From contig CM034537.1 of the NCBI GenBank assembly GCA_020002185.1, positions 10,250,140-10,314,139 on the forward strand: a DNA stretch of 64,000 nt, given 5' to 3'. Of this stretch, positions 1 to 10,921 are shown piece by piece. The stretch comes from Paraescarpia echinospica (taxonomy: Eukaryota; Annelida; Polychaeta; Sabellida; Siboglinidae). Position 1 is the first letter of the stretch. The number at the start of each line of letters is the position of its first letter. The notes below the pieces were generated by a model that saw only the letters and a program-made list of their open reading frames with translations, had not been told where the DNA came from and did not search any database. Both the position numbers and the translations under genes were made by a program.

Positions 1-49
1 GTAAGTAAATAAGTAAATAAGTAAATCAGTCAGTCAGTCAGTCACTCAG
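1..49. repeat. GTAA/GTCA tetranucleotide repeat
   Basis: GTAAGTAAATAA-type units pass into four to five CAGT units. This is a simple sequence repeat with no coding signal. Confidence 0.8.
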
Positions 50-156
50 AAAGTAAATATGTGCGCGTTGCAAAATCGGTCCGAGCCAACTCTCTTCCGG
101 CTGCATGCACACCGTTAATTCGGTTTGTTTCCAAGACACACATATAAATATGCACA

Positions 157-234
157 CATACACGCACACACGCACAAACGCACACACGCACACACGCACA
201 CACGCACACACGCACACACGCACACACGCACACA

Positions 235-270
<36 letters not shown>

Positions 271-300
271 GCACACACACACATGCACACACACGCCCGA
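157..300. repeat. (CACACG)n microsatellite
   Basis: CA/CG-alternating tract with hexamer-like CACACG units and an embedded CGCGCGCG run. Long open frames in it on both strands (His/Thr or Cys/Val runs) are artefacts of the repeat. Confidence 0.9.
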
Positions 301-334
301 ACTCCCGCACTCAAGCCCGCACGCATCCACCCAC

Positions 335-430
335 GTAGAATAATATTACCGTGATTGAACGATCCCTACTCTAATTAACCGTGGAATGGATTAAACAAAT
401 TGTGATATAAATGCCTTCGCAAATCGCACA
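335..430. repeat. Diverged direct repeat, copy 1
   Basis: Shares the order of blocks ATTACCGTGA, ATTAACCGT, ATTAAACAAATTGTGAT and GCGCAAATCGC-like with 705-805, at about 370 bp spacing. The 270 bp between the copies has short open frames on both strands that I do not recognise. Either an old tandem duplication or the ends of an unrecognised element. Confidence 0.5.
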
Positions 431-704
431 AGTAGCACATATTTAGTTCTGTATTTTGCATGTAGGCTCGTTGTCATCCAGTAAATGTATATACCATTCA
501 CCTGGTTTGTTATCGTTGTTGAGAGACTTCGAAGTGAATTTGGCCGACACATCAAATCGGTAGACGTCTGTCAGCAGCACTTCCATGTACATTGCGACGC
601 TGCAGTAAACCGACACGTATCTGTCAGTTCGGTCGGTTTCAGCTTTCACTTCGTCCATCGTCTACGACAGATGAAGAAATATTTACAGAGTAATGGTTAG
701 TTGT

Positions 705-805
705 CAGAATAGCATTACCGTGACTGAAATTTTCCTATGTAGCCACTCAAATTAACCGTTAACTTTATTAAACAAATTGTGATGAACTGCGTGCGCAAAT
801 CGCCA
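705..805. repeat. Diverged direct repeat, copy 2
   Basis: Partner of the repeat at 335-430, in the same orientation. Visible identity is moderate, with small indels. Confidence 0.5.
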
Positions 806-2289
806 AAAAAACTTGCATCATAACAAACAGAAAGTTCACAACATGATTCTGGCCCATTAGAAGACAGTGCTGGAAATATTATGTCAGGAGGTACATAAGG
901 GCATGTGTTTACCAGAGAAGGTATTAGTTCATTACTAGTACCAGATGCAATATTTCATATTGCGTTTTTAACGCCAACCAATGTTATAGCAGGGCATCGT
1001 GCTTACGATCCTAGTGCACCCACCGCTACAGCAATTGTGTATTTCAACTTTACGCTTTACAACAACACAAAGCACCAAACAATATTTATTTGTAGTATTG
1101 TTATAAACAACCCAAACCAACCGTGTTCATTTCTCACGGACGGGTCAGAAACCTTTACGTGGGAAACGGTTGAAACCGTCCGCACACATGTTATGTCATG
1201 TCATGATATTCATATTTAAATAACACATTCAAATAACTATCAAATAACTGGTTATCCATAGTTAATGTTTAGTATCTAAAAAAAAGAATGCACTATTTAC
1301 AAATTGCTTACGTTAAAACCGATGCTCAACACATATTTAGCAGTGACATACATTTAGCGTTATCAGCAATAATGAGATGGAAATACACGTTCTTGACGTT
1401 TCATCAGAAAAATAAGATAAATAGCCCGCCATTGGCTAAGTCGTTACCTGTATGACATTTCCCAAACACGTTACGCAGTGATCATTGAAGTCTACGTGCA
1501 TTAATACAGACATGCATGTGGCATGAACGCGAATGATGTACGATGAAAATAGCTTAGCAACTACTAAACGTGTCTATGATACTTCCGGTTTTCTAGTTAT
1601 TATGATTACGTTTCCCAATTATAAATGCTTTACGGTGTTCATGGTATGTTTGTGCCTGTGGTGTCGTCTCCCACGTCCCCACTCTTCTTATACATGGGGA
1701 TAACGGTTTCCGAATTGCAGGAGGATCCTGCTCAACAAACTAGTTCGGCTGACAAGGTTATGACGATGAGTTCTGTTTTAATCCGGAAAGCAGCGGTAGT
1801 TTCTACACATGAAAAACAAATACATTACTATACAAAACAATACATGGGACATTGTTATGATATAACTTATTATGATAACACGTTCCCTTGAACAAAATGT
1901 AAGCCAAACGGTCCACACAGTAACACCAGCCCAAAATAGCTACAGGAAATGCAGTGCTGTGACAATAACTTGGATGGAATAAAGGTACCGGAAAACGAAA
2001 CCAAACATGCACAGCTGCACTTAGTTCATCTACTAATATTAGAAAACCGAAAAGAAGCTTTGGGCAAAGAGAACAACATTAATTAAAAGCTTCCTTTAAG
2101 CATGGAACGCGCCAACATCATGTAGGATTAGGACAAATGTAACATACACAGAATATGGCTGAATTTCATCTGCGTAATGTTCTGCAATCTTATATGCATT
2201 CTAAGCCTAGGGCAAGAAAAGGAACGAGTATCCCAGTGTATCAGGTATGCACCATCGGTTATTCTTTCACTACTGCTTACCATCAAACG
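806..2289. other. No recognisable feature
   Basis: Mostly unique AT-rich sequence. The open frames here (up to 104 codons) show no recognisable domain, splice context or repeat homology. Confidence 0.5.
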
Positions 2290-2383
2290 TGCACTGACAG
2301 TGGACTGACAGTGGACTGACAGTGGACTGACGGTGGACTGACGGTGGACTGACAGTGGACTGACAGTGGACTGACAGTGGACT
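2290..2383. repeat. 11-bp minisatellite
   Basis: About eight copies of ACTGACAGTGG in tandem. Two central copies carry ACTGACGGTGG, so a point variant has been spread by local duplication. Confidence 0.9.
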
Positions 2384-2689
2384 GGTCAATCTATCAACCA
2401 TTGTTTATTATTTCATCACTAAGCTTGTTATATAGCTATTTTATTCTCGCCATAACATCGGTTGCTACACTCACGAAATCTGCTCTACTGGGGCGTGCCA
2501 CGAAACGAAATGTTTATTAAATGAAGACGTTGACAAGATGTTAATAGCACCTCCAACCCAGATCGATCTGTGTGATCTGGCGAATTCGTTAGTTTATGGA
2601 CAATCTAATCAGTTTAACATCCAACATAAATACGTCGCCGGCGAGCTTTCTTGGCAGTTGGAAAAGACAAACGTGACCACAGATGCTCG

Positions 2690-2776
2690 CTTCCTGTGCT
2701 CTCTGTGGTCTTCTTCCTGTGCTCTCTGTGGTCTTCTTCCTGTGCTCTCTGTGGTCTTCTTCCTGTGCTCTCTTCC
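2690..2776. repeat. 23-bp minisatellite
   Basis: Just over three copies of a 23-bp pyrimidine-rich unit beginning CTGTGCTCTCTGTGG. The unit is not a multiple of three and no coding role is apparent. Confidence 0.85.
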
Positions 2777-2853
2777 TGTGGGAAGAGCAATTCATGTAAA
2801 AAAAAATGGTGGCTTTCTCGAATAATTTTATATGAAAGTCTCTACGCGTTTCA

Positions 2854-4254
2854 TTTAAAGCTGATTCCTCAACTGCTTTAGCGCATCACGAATTCAGTTA
2901 TTTAAAGCTGATCCCTCAACTGCTTTAGCGCATCACGAATTCAGTTATTTAAAGCTGATTCCTCAACTGCTTTAGCGCATCACGAATTCAGTTATTTAAA
3001 GCTGATTCCTCAACTGCTTTAGCGCATCACGAATTCAGTTATTTAAAGCTGATTCCTCAACTGATTTAGCGCATCACGAATCCAGTTATTTAAAGCTGAT
3101 TCCTCAACTGCTTTAGCGCATCACGAATTCAGTTATTTAAAGCTGATTCCTCAACTGCTTTAGCGCATCACAAATCCGGCTATTTAAACTGATTCCTCAA
3201 CTGCTTTAGCGCATCACGAATCCGGCTATTTAAACTGATTCCTCAACTGCTTTAGCGCATCACAAATCCGGCTATTTAAACTGATTCCTCAACTGCTTTA
3301 GCGCATCACAAATCCGGCTATTTAAACTGATTCCTCAACTGCTTTAGCGCATCACGAATCCAGTTATTTAAAGCTGATTCCTCAACTGCTTTAGCGCATC
3401 ACGAATTCAGTTATTTAAAGCTGATTCCTCAACTGCTTTAGCGCATCACAAATCCGGCTATTTAAACTGATTCCTCAACTGCTTCAGCGCATCACGAATC
3501 CGGCTATTTAAACTGATTCCTCAACTGCTTTAGCGCATCACAAATCCGGCTATTTAAACTGATTCCTCAACTGCTTTAGCGCATCACGAATCCAGCTATT
3601 TAAAGCTGATTCCTCAACTGCTTTAGCGCATCACGAATTCAGTTATTTAAAGCTGATTCCTCAACTGCTTTAGCGCATCACAAATCCGGCTATTTAAACT
3701 GATTCCTCAACTGCTTTAGCGCATCACGAATCCGGTTATTTAAAGCTGATTCCTCAACTGCTTTAGCGCATCACGAATTCAGTTATTTAAAGCTGATTCC
3801 TCAACTGCTTTAGCGCATCACAAATCCGGCTTTTTTAAACTGATTCCTCAACTGCTTTAGCGCATCACGAATCCGGCTATTTAAACTGATTCCTCAACTG
3901 CTTTAGCGCATCACGAATCCGGTTATTTAAAGCTGATTCCTCAACTGCTTTAGCGCATCACAAATCCGGCTATTTAAACTGATTCTTCAACTGCTTTAGC
4001 GCATCACAAATCCGGCTATTTAAACTGATTCCTCAACTGCTTTAGCGCATCACGAATCCGGCTATTTAAACTGATTCCTCAACTGCTTTAGCGCATCACG
4101 AATCCGGCTATTTAAACTGATTCCTCAACTGCTTTAGCGCATCACGAATCCGGCTATTTAAACTGATTCCTCAACTGCTTTAGCGCATCACAAATCCGGT
4201 TATTTAAAACTGATTCCTCAACTGCTTTAGCGCATCACGAAACCGGTTATTTGA
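2854..4254. repeat. 46/47-bp satellite array, two unit types
   Basis: About 30 head-to-tail copies of a unit with the core CTGATTCCTCAACTGCTTTA followed by GCGCATCAC. Type A is 47 bp, with GAATTCAGTTATTTAAAG after the core. Type B is 46 bp, with (A/G)AATCCGGCTATTTAAA. The left end is all type A, the right end mostly type B, and the middle alternates in short blocks. No open frame crosses the array. It has no dyad repeats or variable spacers, so it is not CRISPR-like. Confidence 0.95.
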
Positions 4255-4813
4255 AGTCCAAATATGAAGTGTGTGAATAGTTTTAATAATATCAGGATTC
4301 TGTTTAATAAAAAAGTACGTGTACAGCTGGTAATGTGAAAAAGCCAATTGTTAGGCCGGCATCTAACCTTCAACACACAAAAGTTATCGGTCATGTGGTT
4401 TTGGAGAGAGCAAAGAAAGTCGACAACCTTAATACAGAACAGGAGCGTAATCGTATCGAGCATTCACGAGAAGATTCCAATACAATTTTGAGAATTACCT
4501 GAACTGATTCTACGTGTGGTATTAAATAAGTTAATGGTTTTATAAAGACTGCATTAAAAAGTGACACAATCGAGCTAGCGTGTCTTTGTCGATACTAGAT
4601 ACATTTGCTTTTTCGCAAAATCAATTTGAAATGCGTCGAGCGAAAAATCAAATTGACGATGGACCTTTAGCCCATCGCAGATAATGTTCGCAAATGTTCT
4701 TATATGTAATGCTTGAATAACATCACGAATAGGCACGTGGGTGTCTCCAATGCTGACGACATTACTTGTAATAATAATAATAATAAGACATTTTATTTTC
4801 CAACATAACGATA

Positions 4814-4861
<48 letters not shown>

Positions 4862-5173
4862 TTTGTGGCACATAAATACGAAAAAGGTCATGTCATATAT
4901 CTTAATGAATGTCCCCCCGGCTTTATTTATTAATTGACGCGACTAACTGGTGATGTGTTGCAATGGAACCGGCAGCCATCTTGGACTTATAAACAGTGTA
5001 ATTACCTTGGTAATGGGCCCATTTAAAAGACAATTGGTAAGCTTACACTTGAAATGCTGCTAATAAATACAGATATTTGCAATAAAGAAATAATATTTTC
5101 AAATTGTTTGCTATTACACATATCAACATTTATACTGATAGTCTACACTCATATCATATGTTGCAAAAGTGTA

Positions 5174-5208
<35 letters not shown>

Positions 5209-6043
5209 GCACTTTGGTAGTTGCTTTCAACTTGCACTGACAATAAATAAAATGCCTAAACATGTCAAATAATTTGATTCTGAGTGTCGAGTTTTGCACA
5301 GTCGGTTTAATAAGAATGTGTCGTTTTAATCGTAGTAGCAGTTGACCTCGTTCGTTAGATCGGGTAACTTGCCCAAATGTAATTTGCCTAATATTCTAGT
5401 ATCTATCGCCGGACAACGGTTATCATTTCAAGTCGAATTCCAACTTGACCAGCAGGCCTGCAAACAAATGTAGCAATTTGTCCAATGATTTAATTAAAAA
5501 CAAATAACACATTTTCACAAAATAACTAGCACGCCAGCACGTGCATGATTTTTTTTTCGCGAAATGTTTTTTAAACGAAGCGAACAACAAATTGAAATGT
5601 TTCGGATGCGGATTGCGAGCATATTTGAGCGAATACCAATATCGGGATAATAATCATACTATCCTAGTTTTATGGTAACGACATAAAACTGGACTCGACT
5701 TTTAATACACGTCGTCATAACTTGTCAGCAAATTGTCAGCTTCACTGGTTGGTAGACTATATTTTACAGCACATAAAGATACAACTTAAATAAGATTGTG
5801 GAAACTCGATTAATGTACATTTATAATAAAGCAGTTTGATTAAAACAAGTGTTATATTTCACGAGAGCTACATGTGTCAAATTGCTGTTTATGAGCATTG
5901 AAACGTGATAGCATTTGCCGGTACATCCAAGTTACACATATATATGATGTCCTATATTTGTACTAGGAACTCCACAGTTCTTAATGAAACAATCCTGTTG
6001 ATTTACACTGATAGAACAAAAGACATTTGACATTTTGGCGTAC
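4255..6043. other. AT-rich intergenic DNA with short microsatellites
   Basis: Contains (ATA)n and (TA)n tracts at about 4770-4856 and a GTGTATATA tract at about 5175-5206. No domain or element remnant was recognised. Confidence 0.5.
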
Positions 6044-6339
6044 CTTACTACAGAATCGCATGGCTACATCGGTGACACATGGCAAGGTGAACGAGTTTTC
6101 GGGAAGTCCAATGGCTTGGATGGTGTGCGGGAAGGCAGATAGCAGGGTAAAGGTCTTGAGTGGCAGGATGGTTGGCTGGTTGACGGGGGCGATGTTTTGT
6201 ACTATAGACATAATCACTCCTCGACATGCCTCCGGGTCACTTGTCCCTCGGAATTTGATTTCTGCGTCGTAGATTGTTGGAGTTTCTCCATCATTTGATT
6301 TACCAACCATAGATACAAAGAGATCAAAAGGAGAAGTTT
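6044..6339 (-). CDS. Probable internal exon of a GDA1/CD39-like NTPDase
   Basis: A 296-nt open segment on minus is bounded by a good 3' splice acceptor (a T-rich stretch then ATTAG, just upstream of 6339) and a donor (AAG|GTACGC at 6044/6043). The roughly 98 residues read FRGTSDPEACRGVIMSIV, then LKTFTLLSAFPHTIQ, then an FCSK end. This matches the late part of CD39/GDA1 nucleoside di/triphosphatases: a GTGN..C motif, an F..FSAF segment and an FC near the end of the exon. Such enzymes hydrolyse extracellular or Golgi nucleotides. The cysteine pair usually found between the first two motifs is not obvious. No adjoining exons were recognised, so this may be one exon of a long gene or a stranded pseudo-exon. 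The splice sites and open frame are seen; the family call is from motif memory. Confidence 0.5.
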
Positions 6340-6734
6340 CTAATAAAATGAATGATAATGAAGAAACACATTTCAACGCGTCAACGTTTCAGTTTTCCAA
6401 CTATTGCTCGGTTGCTTATTATGCATTGAATCAACCAATGGTTTTGGTTAGTTAGTGTCGGTTTCTACGTCATCGACCTTTCTGAGGACTGCAGAGGATG
6501 TGTTGGTGGAATAATAACTGCTGACACACTGGTTATTCTGCTGTTATGTAATGGCATTGAAATATGGGTGTCATACAGCGAATTTATATTACATAAAAGC
6601 AAATCTGATCGCTAAGCAAACAATACATCAGTTGTGCTATGTGCTATGTGCTATGCGTTCCGACTAGGATATCTTTGGATTTTCATAGTAATAAGGGAAT
6701 TCGTCAGTCCATTTAGAATGAACACTTCATGTTA

Positions 6735-7016
6735 CGATCATAATGATCATAATGATCATAATGATCATAATGATCATAATGATCATAATGATCATAATGA
6801 TCATAATGATCATAATGATCATAATGATAATAATGATCACAATGATCATAATGATCACAATGATCATAATGATCACAATTATAATAATGATCACAATGAT
6901 CACAATGATCATAATGATCACAATAATCACAATACTCACAATAATCACAATAATCACAATAATAATAATCATAATAATCATAATGATCATAACAATCATA
7001 ATAATCGTAATGATAA
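6735..7016. repeat. 9-bp GATCATAAT array
   Basis: About 31 units of GATCATAAT with drift to GATCACAAT and AATCACAAT toward the right. Because 9 is a multiple of three, one frame reads as Asn-Asp-His repeats inside a 161-codon open frame. The low-complexity composition and lack of flanking domain argue against a real protein. Each junction contains the palindrome ATGATCAT. Confidence 0.85.
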
Positions 7017-8239
7017 AAAGGTAACTTCTATTGCGCCTAAATCAAGGGAAACCAAGCTCAGAGACGCATCAAGACTTAAGGGCTGGTCAAATCTTATAAG
7101 GGTTATTCCTGCTGTTTAAGTTGTCAACAGACGGGTGGATACGCGAAGGAGCTGTGGTGGATAAGGAACGTTATGAAGGTAAGATTTTAAATGACGGCGG
7201 AATTGTGTTGTAATATTGTATTATTGTAATATGTTCAACTGATCTAACACTAAGAGGGAGCATATACCAAAGAGTTGGTGCAGCAACATAAAAATCTCTA
7301 GTACCAATGTTAGTGTTGACTCTAGGAACAAAAAGTTAGTCAGAACAAGATGATTGAAGCTGATAGATTTTCTTACAGGAGTGAGCATTGAACGTAACTA
7401 TAATAGTTGCTTACACGAAAGCAATTAAACGATATCAGACAGGAAGCCAATGCAAAAACTTCAGAATTGGCATAGCGTGATAAAAACGAGGACACTAAGT
7501 CACTACTCGTGCTAAGAAATTACGTACACGTTGTAACTTTTTGATATCCTTAGGACAATATTGAGAAAAGAAAAGGGGAATTATAGTAGTCCAGTCTGCT
7601 AGTAACGAGCGCAGTTGCAATAGTTGTTTCCAACAAGAAAGAGGCAAACCTCACAATAGAGGAACTTTTTTCAGTAGTATATAGGTACAGTTTCAGCGAA
7701 CACTTATTACTATTTGCTTTAACGGACAATTGCAAAAATTTAGTCATCCACGCAGTAGGACTTCACACTATCCCATAATCCCCTGCTATGTAAACTCACG
7801 GGATAATAAATACACAAGAAGCCCTAGTGTCTAGTGTCTGTCATGTCAAAGTCACAGTATACTTTTTTGCAGTTTGCCAAAAAAACCTAGTTTGGCATGG
7901 GTCAAAGGTAGACTGACAGTTTGTTACAGTTTATATTTCTACAGCATGAATTATATGCTGTTTCACTGTAGGCATACAGCTTAAACGGTAATCATTGATA
8001 GTCATGTAACTGGTTCGGCAGGAAAACCAGAGTGTCGTAGAAAAGGAATCCCAAAAAGAAGCACTGCTATGGCCAAATTTGTTATCTTATAAAAAATGGC
8101 TACCTTAGCAAAACATCGTCTTGCAATGTGGCAGAACCATCCTTGGGAGGGGTGATGCTTCAATGCGAGGGTCGTACATTTTGACCGAGGGTTCTGTGTC
8201 CTTCAACACTTGTTATGCTCTTATGGCAGTCCGGGGTGT
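7017..8239. other. No recognisable feature
   Basis: Ordinary AT-rich sequence with short open frames only. Nothing recognised. Confidence 0.4.
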
Positions 8240-8450
8240 GATGTTGTAAATCGACCTCCGTCGTACATGGACCGGTGGTCCATTTATCATGCCGTGGAAA
8301 CTGGTTCCCGTGTGAACAAAACTGACTTTTCTATATGTTGAGTTAGGTAGAAATGGTTCAATTATGTGATATAACAAAATTATTCAAATAAGGGCCTAAA
8401 CCTTATTTGTTTAAATCAACAATGGCCATTTCAGTATCTTTAACATTGTT
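8240..8450. repeat. Dispersed repeat, copy 1
   Basis: Matches 21475-21700 in the same orientation, with blocks such as ATGGACCGG, CCATTTA, GTGTTGAGT-like, CAATGGCCA and TAACATTGTTTTG in the same order. Diverged; no coding content recognised. Confidence 0.5.
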
Positions 8451-8774
8451 TTGATTGGTTCAATTGTGCCTTTCAGAATAGTACATTTTACATATATAGA
8501 CGTCAGTAAACCATGTCTATAATTTTTAAATCACTAAAACAGTTCTATTTTCATTAGGGGGCCCAGACACAACCCCGTGGAAATGGACCCCCAGTTTATT
8601 TACCACGGTGGTCCATCTCACACCTGTCATATGGTCAACATATCGCCGTCTTCGCATCTGCGTTCAACCAGGTTTATGACAGACTAACAGAGCGTGGTGA
8701 AAATGTTTAAGTGACGACGAAAATAGGTCCCAATAAAGTGAGAACTTGATTGAGCCTCTTTAAGAAGCCACGTA

Positions 8775-9290
8775 TAGTTCACTAGGTTGTTTGGAAATAA
8801 ACTGTTTGTCTGACATCTAACAAAAGAAACGCTTTATGTCAAAAAATTACACTTGTCGGTACAATTAGTTATTAAACTGTCCACGCCTGTTAAACTGTGC
8901 ACAATTGGGTGAAATTGGCGAATTTTAATAGTTGCCTTTAAACCGCCATCCATCAGCCATCGCTAATAACCAAAAAGTATGTCCAATATATAACTGTGAC
9001 CTCTGGCGGTGTCTACTTTGCTTTGTAATTCGGGACTATGCAAAACGTGATGCCGTAAAAGAATAATCATATAAAAAGGCGAAACAGGAGGCATTCTCTG
9101 TTAATTTAAGGGGAATAATACATCAATTTTAAAATGGATATAAATTATAATTAAGAGGACGATGACTTTCTCTCAATCCATCAACACTGGTTATATTATT
9201 AATCCTGTCCGCTGTCTGGCTTACATCTAGCGGTCTCCGCTACAGAGGTCGGTGAAAACTTTCCAGAGAAAACTAAATTGAGTTCGACTA
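8775..9290. repeat. Degenerate ~0.5 kb repeat, unit 1
   Basis: Begins GGAAATAAACTG, then TCTGACATCTAACAA, later CATCAGCCATCGCTAATAA, and ends near CAATCCATCAACACTGG. Blocks in the same order recur at 9928-10260 and 10311-10688, and the terminal block recurs at 19325-19375 beyond E1. Looks like an old dispersed or tandem repeat family. Confidence 0.5.
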
Positions 9291-9310
9291 AATTAAGGTC
9301 GTATACGTAA

Positions 9311-9631
9311 AGTCCGGGATATACTGATGTTTTTCGCCCTACCTAGCCGACCAGACCAGTCGCTGTTAACTTAGACGAGTCGGGTCGTTGTCAGTCGGCT
9401 AGTGTATCCACACATCCGATTGTAATCGGGGCTAGTCGGTATCACTCTGACGTGGTCGAAAGTTTTCAAGTGTACGTGATTATGACGTCACGTTGGCTTC
9501 GAGTCCGACTCAGTCGGCGTCATTCGGTGTAGTGTATACGCTGCAGTCGGGTGAATCTGGTCTGGTTTGGTCTGGTCTGGTCGGGTTTGTTTGGATAGGG
9601 TCGGGCGAAAAGTGCCAGTGTATCCCGGGCT
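9311..9631. mobile_element. 321-bp MITE with TAA target duplication
   Basis: The termini are inverted: the left reads AGTCCGGGATATACTG, then TTTTCGCCC, then GACCAGACCAG. The reverse complement of the right end reads AGCCCGGGATACACTGG, then TTTTCGCCC, then GACCAGACCAG. TAA occurs immediately outside both ends (9308-9310 and 9632-9634). The interior carries repeated AGTCGG motifs and no coding sequence. A 3-bp TAA duplication and GC-rich TIRs fit PIF/Harbinger-type MITEs. The inverted ends and duplication are seen; the superfamily is inferred. Confidence 0.7.
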
Positions 9632-9927
9632 TAATGCGGCGTTGTCGTAACAATCGTTTATGGTTAAAATTCAGTTGTTTAGATGAATGTATGGCTATGA
9701 GCAAACTGAGATGTTCCCAGATCTGGTTTTTACCACCAGATAGAATACGGGTATGTGTCTCTTTTGAGAGTCTATGACTTGTTGCAATAGTGCAAAAAAC
9801 TGGACTTTAATGTAGCATTGATGAAGATGTCAAGCACGATACGGAAACTAATATCACTGTTGTTGAATACACAGCAATAAATCATCGACCATTTATTAAA
9901 AAAAACATCCTTGTATATTCTAATTTA

Positions 9928-10260
9928 CTAGCTTGTTCGGAAATAAAACGTGCGTCTGACATCTAACAAGGAAAACGTTGTATGGAAACTCGAGTGGTCT
10001 ATCCACGATTTTAATAATTGTCCGATTCCGTGCGGAATGAAAGGCCGAATCGTGAGGCAATTTATGCTAACGGGAATCATATATTTCCGTCACTTTTATA
10101 AATATGCATTAACTCATTACGAGGACGAGGATGCTCTCTCGATCCTTCGACACTCGTCGTGACTGCACCACTCGGCCGACCGTACGGCCAACTTCTCGCC
10201 GTCTCCTCGTCTGCCTTCACCCACCTTATCACAGTAACACAGCGTGGTGAACACTTTCCG
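9928..10260. repeat. Degenerate ~0.5 kb repeat, unit 2
   Basis: Starts with TTCGGAAATAAAACGTGCG then CTGACATCTAACAA, as in unit 1. It later has GAGGCAATTTATGCTAACGG, shared with unit 3, and ends near AACACAGCGTGGTGAA, shared with 8684-8703. Confidence 0.5.
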
Positions 10261-10310
10261 TAGATAGATCAATGACTGAGCTTGTAAAAGAAAGCTTCGT
10301 ATTGTTTACT

Positions 10311-10688
10311 AGCTTGACGGAAATAAATAATGTGTCTGGTATCTAACAAAGGAAACGTTTAATCTAAGAATATTTGTTGATGTAATTTATTGGACCAAGT
10401 ATTAATCTCTGCACAATTTGTCGTAATTGGTAAATCTTAATGTTTACTTATAAATAGCCAGCCATCAACCATAGCTAATAAACACAAAAGTGTATGCCAA
10501 ATATAGGAATTCGCATATTCATGTATTGGCGGCATCTACTTCGCAGTTTGGAACCTGAGCAAAATAGATGCCATGTAGGAAAAACAACACGGAGAAATGG
10601 CGAACGAGGAGGCAATCTATGCTAACGGGAATAATGCGTCAATTTGATAATGCATACAAATTATATAGCAAAAATTAGGCAGTCTATT
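10311..10688. repeat. Degenerate ~0.5 kb repeat, unit 3, interrupted by E1
   Basis: Starts TTGACGGAAATAAATAATG and shares CCAGCCATCAACCATAGC and GAGGCAATCTATGCTAACGG with the other units. It stops at the left end of E1. A block resembling the lost right part of the unit lies at 19325-19375 on the other side of E1, consistent with E1 having inserted here. Confidence 0.45.
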
Positions 10689-10826
10689 TAGTCCAGAGGA
10701 AGTTGGAGGTAACCGTGCACTAAAGGTCCCACAATGTTTTTTTTGTTGATTGTGTATCTTCAGACTATGGAGAATCAGAATCCGAAGGGTGACAAGCTGT
10801 CACCCTTGGGAGTTTTGTGGAAATGG
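10689..10826. repeat. E1 left terminal inverted repeat
   Basis: About 138 bp, inverted relative to 18855-19001. Matching blocks are TAGTCC, TGCACTAAAGGTCCC, TTGTGTATCTT-like, GAATCAGAATCCG-like, GGGTGACA...TGTCACCC, AGTTTTG and AAATGG. It lacks about 10 bp present in the right copy near the tip. Confidence 0.85.
10787..10805. promoter_or_regulatory. Palindrome in E1 left TIR
   Basis: GGGTGACA, a 3-nt centre AGC, then TGTCACCC: a perfect 8-bp dyad. The same arms with a different centre occur in the right TIR, so arm pairing is kept while the loop varies. Candidate binding site for a dimeric transposase; the function is inference. Confidence 0.6.
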
Positions 10827-10921
10827 ATGTGATGAATCCATTGGACATACTATATTGACGTACAAACACAACAAAACTATATTAACATTATATTATAGCA
10901 AACCGAAAGTGGCAGGCTGCC

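Noticed and set aside
2854..4254. CRISPR-like array
   Set aside because: No variable spacers: the 46/47-bp unit is contiguous tandem satellite, and the context is eukaryotic.
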